Of a DNA stretch of 64,000 nt, positions 44,667 to 52,781 are shown piece after piece; position 1 is the first letter of the stretch, and the number at the start of each line of letters is the position of its first letter. The notes beneath the pieces are model-generated. The model had not been told where the DNA came from, searched no databases, and saw nothing but the letters and a program-made list of their open reading frames with translations. Source of the stretch: Rhodococcus gordoniae (GTDB lineage: Bacteria; Actinomycetota; Actinomycetes; Mycobacteriales; Mycobacteriaceae); NCBI RefSeq assembly GCF_001646655.1, contig NZ_LPZN01000048.1, positions 30,301 through 94,300 on the forward strand, given 5' to 3'. The position numbers and the translations under genes were made by a program.

Positions 44667-45263
44667 TCAAGCGCTCCCGGTCTCACCGGTGCGCGGTTCG
44701 GCCCACGGCACGCGGCAGGCGTCCGTGCTGAAACCCTGATCGTGGATGCCCAGAGCCGAGTTCATGCGCGCACGCATGTTCTCGAGCGCGATCTGATAGG
44801 TGAGTTCGACGACGCCCGCCGGCCCGAAACGACGCTCGAGGTCGGCGACCTGTTCGTCGGTGACCTCCTTCGCCACGTCGCCGGTCATCGCGTCGGCGTA
44901 GGCGATCGCAGCCTTCTCGTCGTCGCTGTAGAGATCGGAGGTCTCGTACTCGGCGATGTGGGCGAGTCGTTCGGTGTCGAGTCCGTCCAGTCGCTGCAGC
45001 ATCGTGCCGAAATCGATGCACCACGAGCATCCGACGGTCCACGCCACGCGATAGACCGCGATCTCCCGGACCGCGGTGGGCAGGACGGTGGAGGCGCGTT
45101 GGGCGAGCATCTCGTGGACTCCGCTCGTACGCATCAGCCTCGGATGGTGCGCCGTCACCGCGAAGGGTTCGGGTACCGAACCGAACCTGCGGCGGGCGAA
45201 CGCATACATCGCACGGGTCGTCGGGCCCGCGCGGTCGGGAGCGACGGCTTCGAGTCGTGCCAT
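44667..45263 (-). CDS. Carboxymuconolactone decarboxylase-family protein (AhpD-like)
   Basis: A 198-residue all-helical protein with the AhpD-like redox motif GCSWCIDFG (Cys79, Cys82) preceded by REIAVYRVAWTV. The family includes decarboxylases and thiol peroxidases; CxxC suggests peroxidase or thiol reduction. ATG at 45263 with GGAAGGAC is chosen; the upstream open frame covers the promoter. Such genes are the conserved targets of ECF41 sigma factors, and a matching promoter lies at 45329-45355. Confidence 0.9.
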   Translation of the reverse strand: MARLEAVAPDRAGPTTRAMYAFARRRFGSVPEPFAVTAHHPRLMRTSGVHEMLAQRASTVLPTAVREIAVYRVAWTVGCSWCIDFGTMLQRLDGLDTERLAHIAEYETSDLYSDDEKAAIAYADAMTGDVAKEVTDEQVADLERRFGPAGVVELTYQIALENMRARMNSALGIHDQGFSTDACRVPWAEPRTGETGSA

Positions 45264-45328
45264 GACAATGTCCTTCCGATACGGCCGACGGAGCCTTCCG
45301 TCGGATCCGAGGTGGTCTACACCATGGA

Positions 45329-45355
45329 GACGAGGCAGGCCGCACGGATGTGACA
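45329..45355 (-). promoter_or_regulatory. ECF41-type promoter of the carboxymuconolactone-decarboxylase gene
   Basis: On the minus strand TGTCACA (45355-45349) is followed after 16 bp by CGTC (45332-45329), then about 65 bp to the gene start. TGTCACA/CGTC is the published ECF41 -35/-10 consensus as I recall it. No copy was seen upstream of the sigma gene itself. Confidence 0.8.
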
Positions 45356-45377
45356 CCTCGGGCGCTACGCTGCAGGA

Positions 45378-46571
45378 ATGGTTGATTCGACGACTTCGGG
45401 ACGGGTTCGTACGGTCTCCCGGTTACGACCGTTCGCCTCGACGATCTTCGCCGAGATGACCGAACTCGCCGTCCGGCACGGCGCGATCAACCTCGGGCAG
45501 GGCTTTCCCGACGTCGACGGTCCGCCCGCCATGCTCGAGATCGCCCGTCGCGCTATCGCCGAAGGCGTCAACCAGTACCCGCCGGGGTCCGGCATGCCCG
45601 TGCTGCGCGAGGCCGTCGCCGCCGACCGCGCCGCGCGGTACGGCCTGCACCACGACCCCGACTCCGAGGTGCTCGTCACCGTCGGCGCCACCGAAGCGAT
45701 CAGCGCCGCCATCCTCGGACTCGTCGAGCCCGGCGAGGAGGTGCTGCTCACAGAGCCGTACTACGACTCGTATGCCGCCGCGGTGGCTCTCGCCGGGGCG
45801 ACGCGGCGCACCGTGCCGCTGACCCGTTCCGGGAACGGTTTCGTGCTCGACGTCGACGCCCTACGCGACGCCGTCACCGACCGGACCCGGATGCTGGTCG
45901 TCAACAGCCCGCACAATCCCACCGGCACCGTCTACGACCGTGAGGCGCTGACCGCTCTCGCCGAGTTGGCCTGCGAACGCGACCTGCTGGTGCTGTCCGA
46001 CGAGGTGTACGAACATCTCGTCTTCGACGGTCGCGCGCACATTCCTCTCGCGTCGCTGCCGGGCATGGCCGGACGAACGGTCACGGTCTCGAGTGCCGCC
46101 AAGACGTTCAATGTCACGGGCTGGAAGATCGGTTGGGCGATCGGCCCGCGCGAACTGATCGACGGGGTACGTGCCGCGAAGCAGTTCATGACGTTCGTCG
46201 GAGGGGCGCCCTTCCAACCCGCGGTGGCGCACGCGCTGACGCACGAGCAGGAGTGGATCACGTCGATGCGCGACGACCTGGAGCGCAAACGAACCTTCCT
46301 GTCGCGTGCGCTCTCCGATGCCGGATTGCAGGTGTTCGACTCCGCCGGAACGTATTTCGTGTGCGCCGATCTGACATCTGTCGGCAGGTCGGATGCGGTC
46401 GCCTTCTGCCGGGAACTTCCCGGGCGGATCGGGGTGGCCGCTGTGCCGGTGAGTGTCTTCGTGGACGATACCGCCTCGTGGAATCACCTGGTGCGCTTCG
46501 TGTTCTGCAAGCGGGACGAGGTGCTCACCGAAGCGGTGGCACGCCTGAACGGATTGCAGGAGGCGCGCTAG
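45378..46571 (+). CDS. dapC: PLP-dependent aminotransferase, probable N-succinyldiaminopimelate aminotransferase
   Basis: A 397-residue class I aminotransferase, the same length as M. tuberculosis DapC (Rv0858c), which makes N-succinyl-LL-diaminopimelate in lysine/cell-wall synthesis. Motifs: INLGQGFPDVDGP, YPPGSGMPVLREAV, VTVGATEAISAAIL, VNSPHNPTGTVYDRE, DEVYEHLVFDGR and SSAAKTFNVTGWKIGWAIG with the Schiff-base lysine. Kynurenine or methionine aminotransferases are close relatives, so specificity is probable, not certain. GTG or ATG near 45378; the AraC gene begins at the very next base after its stop. Confidence 0.85.
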   Translation: MVDSTTSGRVRTVSRLRPFASTIFAEMTELAVRHGAINLGQGFPDVDGPPAMLEIARRAIAEGVNQYPPGSGMPVLREAVAADRAARYGLHHDPDSEVLVTVGATEAISAAILGLVEPGEEVLLTEPYYDSYAAAVALAGATRRTVPLTRSGNGFVLDVDALRDAVTDRTRMLVVNSPHNPTGTVYDREALTALAELACERDLLVLSDEVYEHLVFDGRAHIPLASLPGMAGRTVTVSSAAKTFNVTGWKIGWAIGPRELIDGVRAAKQFMTFVGGAPFQPAVAHALTHEQEWITSMRDDLERKRTFLSRALSDAGLQVFDSAGTYFVCADLTSVGRSDAVAFCRELPGRIGVAAVPVSVFVDDTASWNHLVRFVFCKRDEVLTEAVARLNGLQEAR

Positions 46572-47576
46572 ATGTTGCGTCCGACCATTCCGTCCGACTT
46601 CGTCTCGCGAGCGGTACGGGTGGGAGCCGAGGAGGGCATCGATCTGCAGCCCGCTCTCGACGCGGCGCGCATCAGCCGTGCGGTGCTCACCCATCCCCAT
46701 GCGCGCCTCACACCGGCGCAGGTCAGTCGCTTCACCCAGCTGGTCTGGCAGATCACCGACGACGAACTCTTCGGCATCGCAGCGGCACCCGTGCCTCGCG
46801 GCACCTTCCGGGTGATGTGCCTGACCCTCATCCACCGGCCCGATCTCGACCGCGCCCTGCGGCGGATGATCGAGGTCAACCACGTCCTCCGTTCCCTGCC
46901 GCAACTGAGCCTCACCCCGGGCGGGTCCACCACCTTCCTGGAGGTGGAACTGCCGGAGGTCGTGGACGACAAGACCCGTGTGGTGGTCGATTTCCTGCTC
47001 ATGCTGCTGCACCGTTTCGCGGCGTGGCTGGTGGGAGGCCGCGTCCCCCTCGAATCGGTGTTCCTGCCGTACACCGAACCCGATCCCGTCCTGGCCCGCA
47101 GTTACGACGCGATCTTCGGCGTGCCGGTGACCTTCGGCGCCGGACGCGCCGCGCTCCAGATCGACAACGCCGCACTGAAATCCCCACTCGTGCAGACGGA
47201 GGAATCACTCGAGGAGTATCTGCGGGATTCTCCGAACCTCATTCTGTCCGAACGTGATTACGAATCGACGGTCTCGACCCAGGTGCGGCGGATATTCGAG
47301 TCGGGCATCGAGGGACGGACGGCGACCGCCGAGGACATCGCCGGCAGGCTCGCGGTGAGCGCTCCCCACCTGCGGCGTCTGCTCCGTCAGGAGGGCACGT
47401 CGCTGGGGCAGTTGCGCGAGGAGGTTCTCCGCGACCTCGCGATCGCCGGGCTGAGACGCGGCGAAGCGGTCGACGACCTGTCTTCCCGGCTCGGTTTCTC
47501 CGAGCCGAGCGCCTTCCGGAGGGCATTCAAGAGATGGACGGGAAATACCCCTCGCTCATACCGCGAACACCGCTGA
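46572..47576 (+). CDS. AraC-family transcriptional regulator (OruR/ArgR-like layout)
   Basis: A 334-residue regulator with an N-terminal 'Arabinose_bd'-type domain (PSDFVSRAVRVGAEEGIDLQ, LTPAQVSRFTQLVWQITDDELFGIA split, MCLTLIHRPDLDRAL) and a C-terminal AraC DNA-binding domain (ATAEDIAGRLAVSAPHLRRLLRQEG, then DDLSSRLGFSEPSAFRRAFKRWTG). It directly follows the aminotransferase stop with no spacer, so it is co-transcribed. Target unknown; the ectD gene 193 bp downstream is one possibility. Confidence 0.9.
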   Translation: MLRPTIPSDFVSRAVRVGAEEGIDLQPALDAARISRAVLTHPHARLTPAQVSRFTQLVWQITDDELFGIAAAPVPRGTFRVMCLTLIHRPDLDRALRRMIEVNHVLRSLPQLSLTPGGSTTFLEVELPEVVDDKTRVVVDFLLMLLHRFAAWLVGGRVPLESVFLPYTEPDPVLARSYDAIFGVPVTFGAGRAALQIDNAALKSPLVQTEESLEEYLRDSPNLILSERDYESTVSTQVRRIFESGIEGRTATAEDIAGRLAVSAPHLRRLLRQEGTSLGQLREEVLRDLAIAGLRRGEAVDDLSSRLGFSEPSAFRRAFKRWTGNTPRSYREHR

Positions 47577-47769
47577 CGGTGGCGGACGCCGACCGAGGCA
47601 GTGCGACCGGATACCCGCACAGTCGCGGATCGAAACTCGATCGGACCAGCAGTTTTCGGTCGTGGATCGGAGAGGGGCCCAGGCCGGTGCCGGGCTTGCA
47701 TTCGCGCATTTTCAGTGGGAACGTCGGAGGTGAACCGTCATCGACTGTCGAGAGGGTGATCTACGAGCT

Positions 47770-48660
47770 ATGCGCACGATCGTTCGCGACGACTATCCGA
47801 CCCGCGGCCGCACCGCCTGTGAGTCCGTCGAGAGGAAGGATCCCGTCGTCTGGGGTTCGGCAGCCGACGGACCGCTCGACGCGGAGGCAGTGGTCGAATA
47901 CGACCGCCGCGGATTCCACACCGCCGAAGGACTTCTCGCCGCGCACGACGTCGGGAACCTTCTGGAGGAGACTTCGCGACTCGGCCGCGAGCTCGGTGAC
48001 GACGACCGCGTGGTCCGCGAACAGGGCAGCGGCGACGTCCGCTCGGTCTTCGACGTGCACCGGCTCAGCGATCTCGTGGACTCCATCGTCCGTAGGCCCG
48101 AGATCGCCGGAATCGCACGGCAACTGCTGGGATCCGACGTGTACGTCCACCAGTCGCGGCTCAACGTCAAGCCCGGCTTCCGCGGCGGACCCTTCTACTG
48201 GCATTCGGACTTCGAGACGTGGCACGCAGAGGACGGCATGCCCAAGCCGCGCGCTCTGAGTATCTCGATAGCCCTCACCGAGAATTACGGCTACAACGGC
48301 GGTCTGATGATCATGCCGGGTTCGCACAGGACGTACGTCTCCTGCGCCGGTGAGACACCTGACGACTACTACCGGGAGTCGCTGGTCACCCACGTTCCGC
48401 AGACGGGTTCGCCCGACGAGGACACCCTCACCCGCCTGGCGGCCGAGCACGGTATCGCGACCTTCACAGGCCCGGCCGGGTCGGCGACCGTCTTCGATTC
48501 GAACTGTATGCACGGTTCCAACGGAAACATCACACCGTTCCCGCGCTCGAATCTGTTCGTCGTGTTCAACAGCGTCGAGAACACGCTCGTCGAACCGTTC
48601 GCCGCATCGAAACCGCGGCCGTCCTATCTCGGCAGCCGCGACTTCACGCCTCTGCGGTGA
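47770..48660 (+). CDS. ectD: Ectoine hydroxylase
   Basis: Fe(II)/2-oxoglutarate dioxygenase converting ectoine to 5-hydroxyectoine, an osmolyte. The 296-residue product carries the EctD signature (FYWHSDFETWHAEDGMPKPR then ALSISIALTEN), with the HxD iron ligands in WHSDFE and the distal His in CMHGSNGN, and VHQSRLNVKPGFRGGPF before it. Length matches EctD (about 300). No ectA, ectB or ectC lies in the window, so it is either an orphan using imported or remotely encoded ectoine, or acts on another substrate. Confidence 0.92.
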   Translation: MRTIVRDDYPTRGRTACESVERKDPVVWGSAADGPLDAEAVVEYDRRGFHTAEGLLAAHDVGNLLEETSRLGRELGDDDRVVREQGSGDVRSVFDVHRLSDLVDSIVRRPEIAGIARQLLGSDVYVHQSRLNVKPGFRGGPFYWHSDFETWHAEDGMPKPRALSISIALTENYGYNGGLMIMPGSHRTYVSCAGETPDDYYRESLVTHVPQTGSPDEDTLTRLAAEHGIATFTGPAGSATVFDSNCMHGSNGNITPFPRSNLFVVFNSVENTLVEPFAASKPRPSYLGSRDFTPLR

Positions 48661-48768
48661 CCCGGGTGAACACACCACCGGGGTGAGGCCGCCGCCGGTT
48701 GGGCCGGGTCGTCCTGCAATGTCCCGGCCGCAACCGGCGTACGGAGGTCTCGTCACACGGGGGCCTGA

Positions 48769-49653
48769 TCACATGGAGGCCTCGCGCCTTTTCACGTCGA
48801 TCGGCATGGCGCGTCCACCGGAGCCGAAGATCGCTCGTCGGAGGGTGAATCTGCCCAGGTCGGGATCGTAGGGCCGGTATGCCGCATACACGAGGACGTG
48901 GAGACGTGACTGCAGACGGATGAGCTGGAGAATCTCCGGCGTCAGGCGGCCGTGCAGTTCGAAGGTGTCGATTCCCGATCGGATGTAGGCCGCGTACTCA
49001 CGCGGCGGTGTGTAGGCCCGGCGCGGCGACAGATCGACGTACAGGTCGGTCAACTGGGCGATCTCGATGTCCGCCTTGCGCAGGCACAGCGCGAGATCCA
49101 GATCCTCGTGGATCCTCGGGTCCGTACTGACGACGTCCCGGACCTGCTCCCATGCGGATCGTCGCAGCGCCATGTTCGCGCCGTGCAGATTGTCGATCCG
49201 CCGTTCCCCACCGAACGTTCCCTGGGCCACCCGCTTGCCGACGTACCACTTCTTGAGCGCCCGGTAGGGAGAATCGTACGAGTTGTTCAACCCGCTGATC
49301 GCTCCCACTGCCGCAGTGTCTTCGCGCGCGAAGAAGGTGCGAACGGTACGGGCCCACTCCGGGCGAACCCGCGTGTCCGCGTCGATTCGTCCGATGAGAT
49401 CCCCTGTCGCCGCATCGAATCCGGCATTGCGCGCGAATGCGACACCCGGCCGCTCCTCGACGATCCGGCGGACGAGCGGGTCGCCGGCGGCGACGGCATC
49501 GATGATCTGCGCGGTGCGGTCGGTGGAGTTGTTGTCCACCACCAGAATTTCGTGAATCTCCGACCGCTGCGCGAGCAGTGCCGCCAGACACTGTCCGATG
49601 TAGCGTTCCTCGTTGTGGGCCGGCACGACGATCGACAACCTGTTCGTAGCCAT
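48769..49653 (-). CDS. Family 2 glycosyltransferase
   Basis: A 294-residue GT-A enzyme: NRLSIVVPAHNEERYIGQCL, ILVVDNNSTDRTAQIIDAV, RPGVAFARNAGFDAATGDLI, GRIDADTRVRPEW (DxD-like metal site DAD), EDLDLALCLRKAD (ED acid region). The C-terminus has no clear membrane helix. It probably adds a sugar to a lipid or cell-wall precursor; acceptor unknown. ATG at 49653 follows from the start of similarity. It lies downstream of aroG on the same strand behind a strong hairpin. Confidence 0.88.
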   Translation of the reverse strand: MATNRLSIVVPAHNEERYIGQCLAALLAQRSEIHEILVVDNNSTDRTAQIIDAVAAGDPLVRRIVEERPGVAFARNAGFDAATGDLIGRIDADTRVRPEWARTVRTFFAREDTAAVGAISGLNNSYDSPYRALKKWYVGKRVAQGTFGGERRIDNLHGANMALRRSAWEQVRDVVSTDPRIHEDLDLALCLRKADIEIAQLTDLYVDLSPRRAYTPPREYAAYIRSGIDTFELHGRLTPEILQLIRLQSRLHVLVYAAYRPYDPDLGRFTLRRAIFGSGGRAMPIDVKRREASM

Positions 49654-49679
49654 GGGGCGACGGTACCCGACGGGGTGGG

Positions 49680-49717
49680 GACCGGCGGAGTCGTCATCGC
49701 AGACGACTCCGCCGGTC
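49680..49717 (-). terminator. aroG terminator
   Basis: A perfect 16-bp stem, 49680-49695 with 49702-49717 (core GGCGGAGTCGTC), loop of 6 nt, starting 25 bp past the aroG stop on the minus strand. No T tract. Confidence 0.7.
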
Positions 49718-49741
49718 CTTCCGGCCGCGGACGGAGAAGAT

Positions 49742-50839
49742 TCAGCCGCGACGGGTACGCACCGCCTGCGCGAGACGGTCGAGTTGCACCGCGGTGGTGT
49801 CCCAGTCGATGCACGCATCGGTGATCGACCTGCCGTAGTCGAGCTTGTCGGCCTCCCCGAGAGTCAGGTCCTGGCGACCCGACTCGATGAAGCTCTCGAG
49901 CATCAGGCCGACGATGCCCTTCTCGCCGGCCTCGATCCGCTCCGCGACATCGGTGACGACGTCGACCTGCTTGTTGTGGTCCTTCCGGCTGTTGCCGTGG
50001 CTGGCGTCGATGACGACACGCTCGGGCAATCCCGCCTTGCGCAGCCGGGCCATCGTGTCGGCGACGGTCTCGGCGTCGTAGTTCGGGCCCGCGCTGCCGC
50101 CGCGCAGGATGACGTGGCAGTCGGGGTTGCCGACGGTCTCGATCAGCGCGGCCTGGCCATCGAGGTCGGTGCCGGGGAAGACGTGGCTCGCCGCTGCGGC
50201 CCGGGTGCCGTCGACCGCGACCTGCACGTCGCCTTCGGTGGAGTTCTTGATACCGACGGGCATGGACAGCGCACTGCACAGCTGGCGGTGGACCTGGCTC
50301 GCGGCGGTGCGCGCGCCGATGGCTCCGTAGGTGACCAGGTCGGCGTAGTACTGCGGGAGGATCGGGTCGAGGAACTCGCATCCGACGGGCAACCCGAGGC
50401 CGGAGACGTCGAGCAGCAGCTTGCGGCCGATGCGCAGGCCGGTGTTGATGTCGAAGGTGCCGTCGAGGTGCGGGTCGTTGAGCAGGCCCTTCCATCCGAG
50501 GGTGGTGCGCGGCTTCTCGAAGTACACCCGCATCACGACGTGCAGGTCGTCGCGCAGCTCCTCGGCCTTGGCGGCCAGACGGCGCGCGTAGTCCATCGCG
50601 GCGGCGGGGTCGTGCACGGAGCACGGACCGACCACGACGACGAGACGGTCGTCGGTGCCGTTCAGGATGTCGACGGTGCCTGCGCGGCCCGAGCGGACGG
50701 TTGCTGCAACGACGGCGTCAGGTGCGTACTCGGCACGGATCTCGGAGGGCGCGACGAGAGGGCTGACCTTGACGGTGCGCTGTTCGTCGAGATTCGACGT
50801 GGAGATTCCGGTGGTCGCGGTTCCGGTGGTGGGGCTCAT
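49742..50839 (-). CDS. aroG: 3-deoxy-7-phosphoheptulonate (DAHP) synthase, class I
   Basis: First enzyme of the shikimate pathway, joining phosphoenolpyruvate and erythrose 4-phosphate. The 365-residue product is class I (AroF/G/H): VVVGPCSVHDPAAAMDYA, MRVYFEKPRTTLGWKGLLND, GLPVGCEFLDPILPQYYADL, SALSMPVGIKNSTEGDVQVA, VILRGGSAGPNY, DASHGNSRKDH. M. tuberculosis uses a class II enzyme, so this one is the corynebacterial-type alternative. ATG at 50839 is preceded by AGGAAC. A leader peptide with Tyr-Phe-Trp-Phe and two hairpins lie just upstream, pointing to attenuation. Confidence 0.94.
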   Translation of the reverse strand: MSPTTGTATTGISTSNLDEQRTVKVSPLVAPSEIRAEYAPDAVVAATVRSGRAGTVDILNGTDDRLVVVVGPCSVHDPAAAMDYARRLAAKAEELRDDLHVVMRVYFEKPRTTLGWKGLLNDPHLDGTFDINTGLRIGRKLLLDVSGLGLPVGCEFLDPILPQYYADLVTYGAIGARTAASQVHRQLCSALSMPVGIKNSTEGDVQVAVDGTRAAAASHVFPGTDLDGQAALIETVGNPDCHVILRGGSAGPNYDAETVADTMARLRKAGLPERVVIDASHGNSRKDHNKQVDVVTDVAERIEAGEKGIVGLMLESFIESGRQDLTLGEADKLDYGRSITDACIDWDTTAVQLDRLAQAVRTRRG

Positions 50840-50850
50840 CGATGGTTCCT

Positions 50851-50920
50851 GTTCTCGGTGGTTCGGATTCCGACCCGAGAGAACCTGCGATTCCGACGAG
50901 CCGGTCTGGATCCGGCTCGT
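50851..50920 (-). promoter_or_regulatory. Leader hairpins between the aromatic leader peptide and aroG
   Basis: ACGAGCCGG/CCGGCTCGT (50896-50904 with 50912-50920, 9 bp, 7-nt loop) starts 12 bp after the leader-peptide stop. A second pairing, GTTCTCGG (50851-50858) with CCGAGAGAAC (50875-50884), lies just before the aroG ribosome-binding site (AGGAA at about 50848-50852) and could hide it. Which structures compete is not resolved. Confidence 0.55.
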
Positions 50921-50931
50921 AGGTGGAGAAG

Positions 50932-51000
50932 TCAGCGCGTGGTCACGCCGACCGACCCACCCCGGGCCGGCCTGCTAAACCAGAAATATGCACGCTGCAT
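50932..51000 (-). CDS. Aromatic leader peptide of aroG
   Basis: A 22-codon open frame beginning MQRAYFWFSRPARG and ending VTTR. Codons 5-8 are Tyr-Phe-Trp-Phe, four aromatic residues in a row, which is very unlikely by chance. A GGAG box lies 4 bp before the ATG at 51000. It ends 92 bp before aroG. By analogy with amino-acid attenuators, and with the aroR-aroF leader reported in Corynebacterium glutamicum, ribosome stalling here would couple aroG expression to aminoacyl-tRNA supply. Confidence 0.8.
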   Translation of the reverse strand: MQRAYFWFSRPARGGSVGVTTR

Positions 51001-51075
51001 GACTCCGTACTGTACCAGGAGAGCCGAAGCCCATGCCGAACCGGCCACGTCCCCGGACCTTCTAGTGTTGTGAGC

Positions 51076-51480
51076 ATGAGCAAACCCGTCGTCCGCAGCC
51101 GACATGTCGCTCGCGTCGTCCGGTGTGCACCCCGCCGGGTCTACGAGTTCGCCGCAGATCCCGACAACCTGCCGCAGTGGGCCGCCGGTCTGGCCCGCAG
51201 CGAGGTGCGGCGCGTCGGCGACACCCTCGTCGCGGAGTCCCCCATGGGCGAGGTCACCGTGCGGTTCGTCGGCGCCAACGACTACGGGGTGCTCGACCAC
51301 GAGGTGACGCTGCCGTCGGGGACGATTGTGCACAACCCCATGCGGGTGCTCCCCCATCCGGACGGCGCCGAGATCGTATTCACCGTCCGCCAGATCGAAC
51401 TGACCGACGACGAGTTCGACCGCGACACAGGCATGGTGGAAGAAGATCTCGCGCGACTCGCGGCGCTCCTCGAGTCGTAA
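51076..51480 (+). CDS. SRPBCC-family protein
   Basis: A 134-residue START/Bet v1-like protein: MSKPVVRSRHVARVVRCAPR, VYEFAADPDNLPQWAAGL (the typical helix after the first strand), GEVTVRFVGANDYGVLDHEV, MRVLPHPDGAEIVFTVRQ. Binds a hydrophobic ligand or acts as cyclase/dehydratase; unknown. ATG at 51076. Followed by the PPOX gene after 23 bp. Confidence 0.85.
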   Translation: MSKPVVRSRHVARVVRCAPRRVYEFAADPDNLPQWAAGLARSEVRRVGDTLVAESPMGEVTVRFVGANDYGVLDHEVTLPSGTIVHNPMRVLPHPDGAEIVFTVRQIELTDDEFDRDTGMVEEDLARLAALLES

Positions 51481-51503
51481 CTCTTCGGAACAGGAGAACG
51501 TGT

Positions 51504-51965
51504 ATGGCCCGCAAGATCGCCACGAACACCCCGGTCGGAATCCGGGAGTTGCTGGATTTCGTCCGGCCCCGGCACCGGATGATCCTGATGACGCAGCGCG
51601 ACGACGGCACTCCGCAGGCCTCCCCCGTCACCGGTGGCGTCGACGACAGCGGACGCATCGTGATCGCGACCTACCCGCAGCGTGCCAAGACCCGCAACGC
51701 CCGTATCCGTCCCGAGGTCGGCGTCGTCGTGCTGTCGGACGACTGGAACGACGCATGGGTACAGATCGACGGAACCGCGGAGGTGATCGACGCCGGGGAC
51801 GACGTCGAACCGTTCGTCGAGTACTTCCGCAACATCGCCGGTGAGCATTCGGACTGGGACGAGTACCGGCAGGCGATGCGCCACCAGGGCAAGTCGCTGA
51901 TCCGGATCACCCCGACCCGCTGGGGCCCGGTGGCCACGGGAGGGTTCCCACCCGAGCCGGCGTAG
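51504..51965 (+). CDS. PPOX-class F420-dependent oxidoreductase
   Basis: A 153-residue split-barrel flavin/F420 enzyme: RHRMILMTQRDDGTPQASPV, IVIATYPQRAKTRNARIRPE (deazaflavin-binding region), VGVVVLSDDWNDAWVQIDGT. Mycobacterial relatives are F420 reductases for diverse substrates such as biliverdin. ATG at 51504 with CAGGAG 9 bp upstream. Probably in one transcript with the SRPBCC gene. Confidence 0.88.
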   Translation: MARKIATNTPVGIRELLDFVRPRHRMILMTQRDDGTPQASPVTGGVDDSGRIVIATYPQRAKTRNARIRPEVGVVVLSDDWNDAWVQIDGTAEVIDAGDDVEPFVEYFRNIAGEHSDWDEYRQAMRHQGKSLIRITPTRWGPVATGGFPPEPA

Positions 51966-51970
51966 GCAGT

Positions 51971-52705
51971 TCATCGCCCTGCGTCGACCACGTGCCCCGC
52001 GACCCTGCGCAGGGGCACGTTGCGTTCCTGGGAGAGCTTCCGGAGCAAGGCGAAGGCATTGTCGGCGTCCACCGCGAAACGCTCCATGAGTATGCCCTTG
52101 GCCTGGCCGATGACATCGCGTGACGCGAGAGCGGTGCGCAACTGATCCTCCCGGCGGGAGGCGATCACCGCGAGCGCCGCGTGGGTCGCCAGGCTCGTGC
52201 CCACATCGATGCTGCGATCGTCGAACGCTCCCTCACGAGAACTGTGCACGTGCAGGGCACCGTGGACGTCGTCGGTGTACAGGCACAGCACCAGCAGTGA
52301 TCCGACACCGACGGCCGATGATTCGGAAGAGAAAGCAGGCCAACGCCTCTCGCGTCGCATGTCGGTTACGAGCACCGTTGCCCGCTTCCGCATCGACTCC
52401 ACGCAGGGTCCCTCGCCCGATTCCTGCTGCAGTGCGTCGATTCGCCTCGGGAACAGCCCGGTCGCGGCGCGGGAATCGAAGCGGAGACCGGACGTACGCA
52501 ACGCTATGCCGGCCTGCTCGGCACCCGGGATCAGGTCGACGGCCGACGCGGTGATCACGCGCAGGGTGTCGTCGAGACAGGCACATTCGATTCGCATTCT
52601 GCGCGCCACATCGTCTATCCGACAACGCAATCGCCCTTCGGACGAATCTCCGTTCGTCCGCTCTGCGTTGCCGGTCTCCCCCAATGCCACGCCATATACT
52701 TGCAT
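51971..52705 (-). CDS. GAF-ANTAR regulatory protein
   Basis: A 244-residue protein with a GAF sensory domain (about residues 30-170: TASAVDLIPGAEQAGIALRT, GEGPCVESMRKRATVLVTDM, VGSLLVLCLYTDDVHGALHV) and a C-terminal ANTAR RNA-binding domain (LRTALASRDVIGQAKGILME, ADNAFALLRKLSQERNVPLR). ANTAR proteins prevent transcription termination at paired RNA hairpins; this combination is abundant in rhodococci. Start ATG 52705 is uncertain; an internal start near residue 35 (MRIECACLDD) is possible. Tail-to-tail with the PPOX gene, 5 bp apart. Confidence 0.85.
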   Translation of the reverse strand: MQVYGVALGETGNAERTNGDSSEGRLRCRIDDVARRMRIECACLDDTLRVITASAVDLIPGAEQAGIALRTSGLRFDSRAATGLFPRRIDALQQESGEGPCVESMRKRATVLVTDMRRERRWPAFSSESSAVGVGSLLVLCLYTDDVHGALHVHSSREGAFDDRSIDVGTSLATHAALAVIASRREDQLRTALASRDVIGQAKGILMERFAVDADNAFALLRKLSQERNVPLRRVAGHVVDAGR

Positions 52706-52781
52706 CGACGCGTCGGGACGCCGAAAGTCCCTAGCACGAGAGGTACGTCGCCCCCTCGCCCATCGGACGCGTCCGGAAGGC

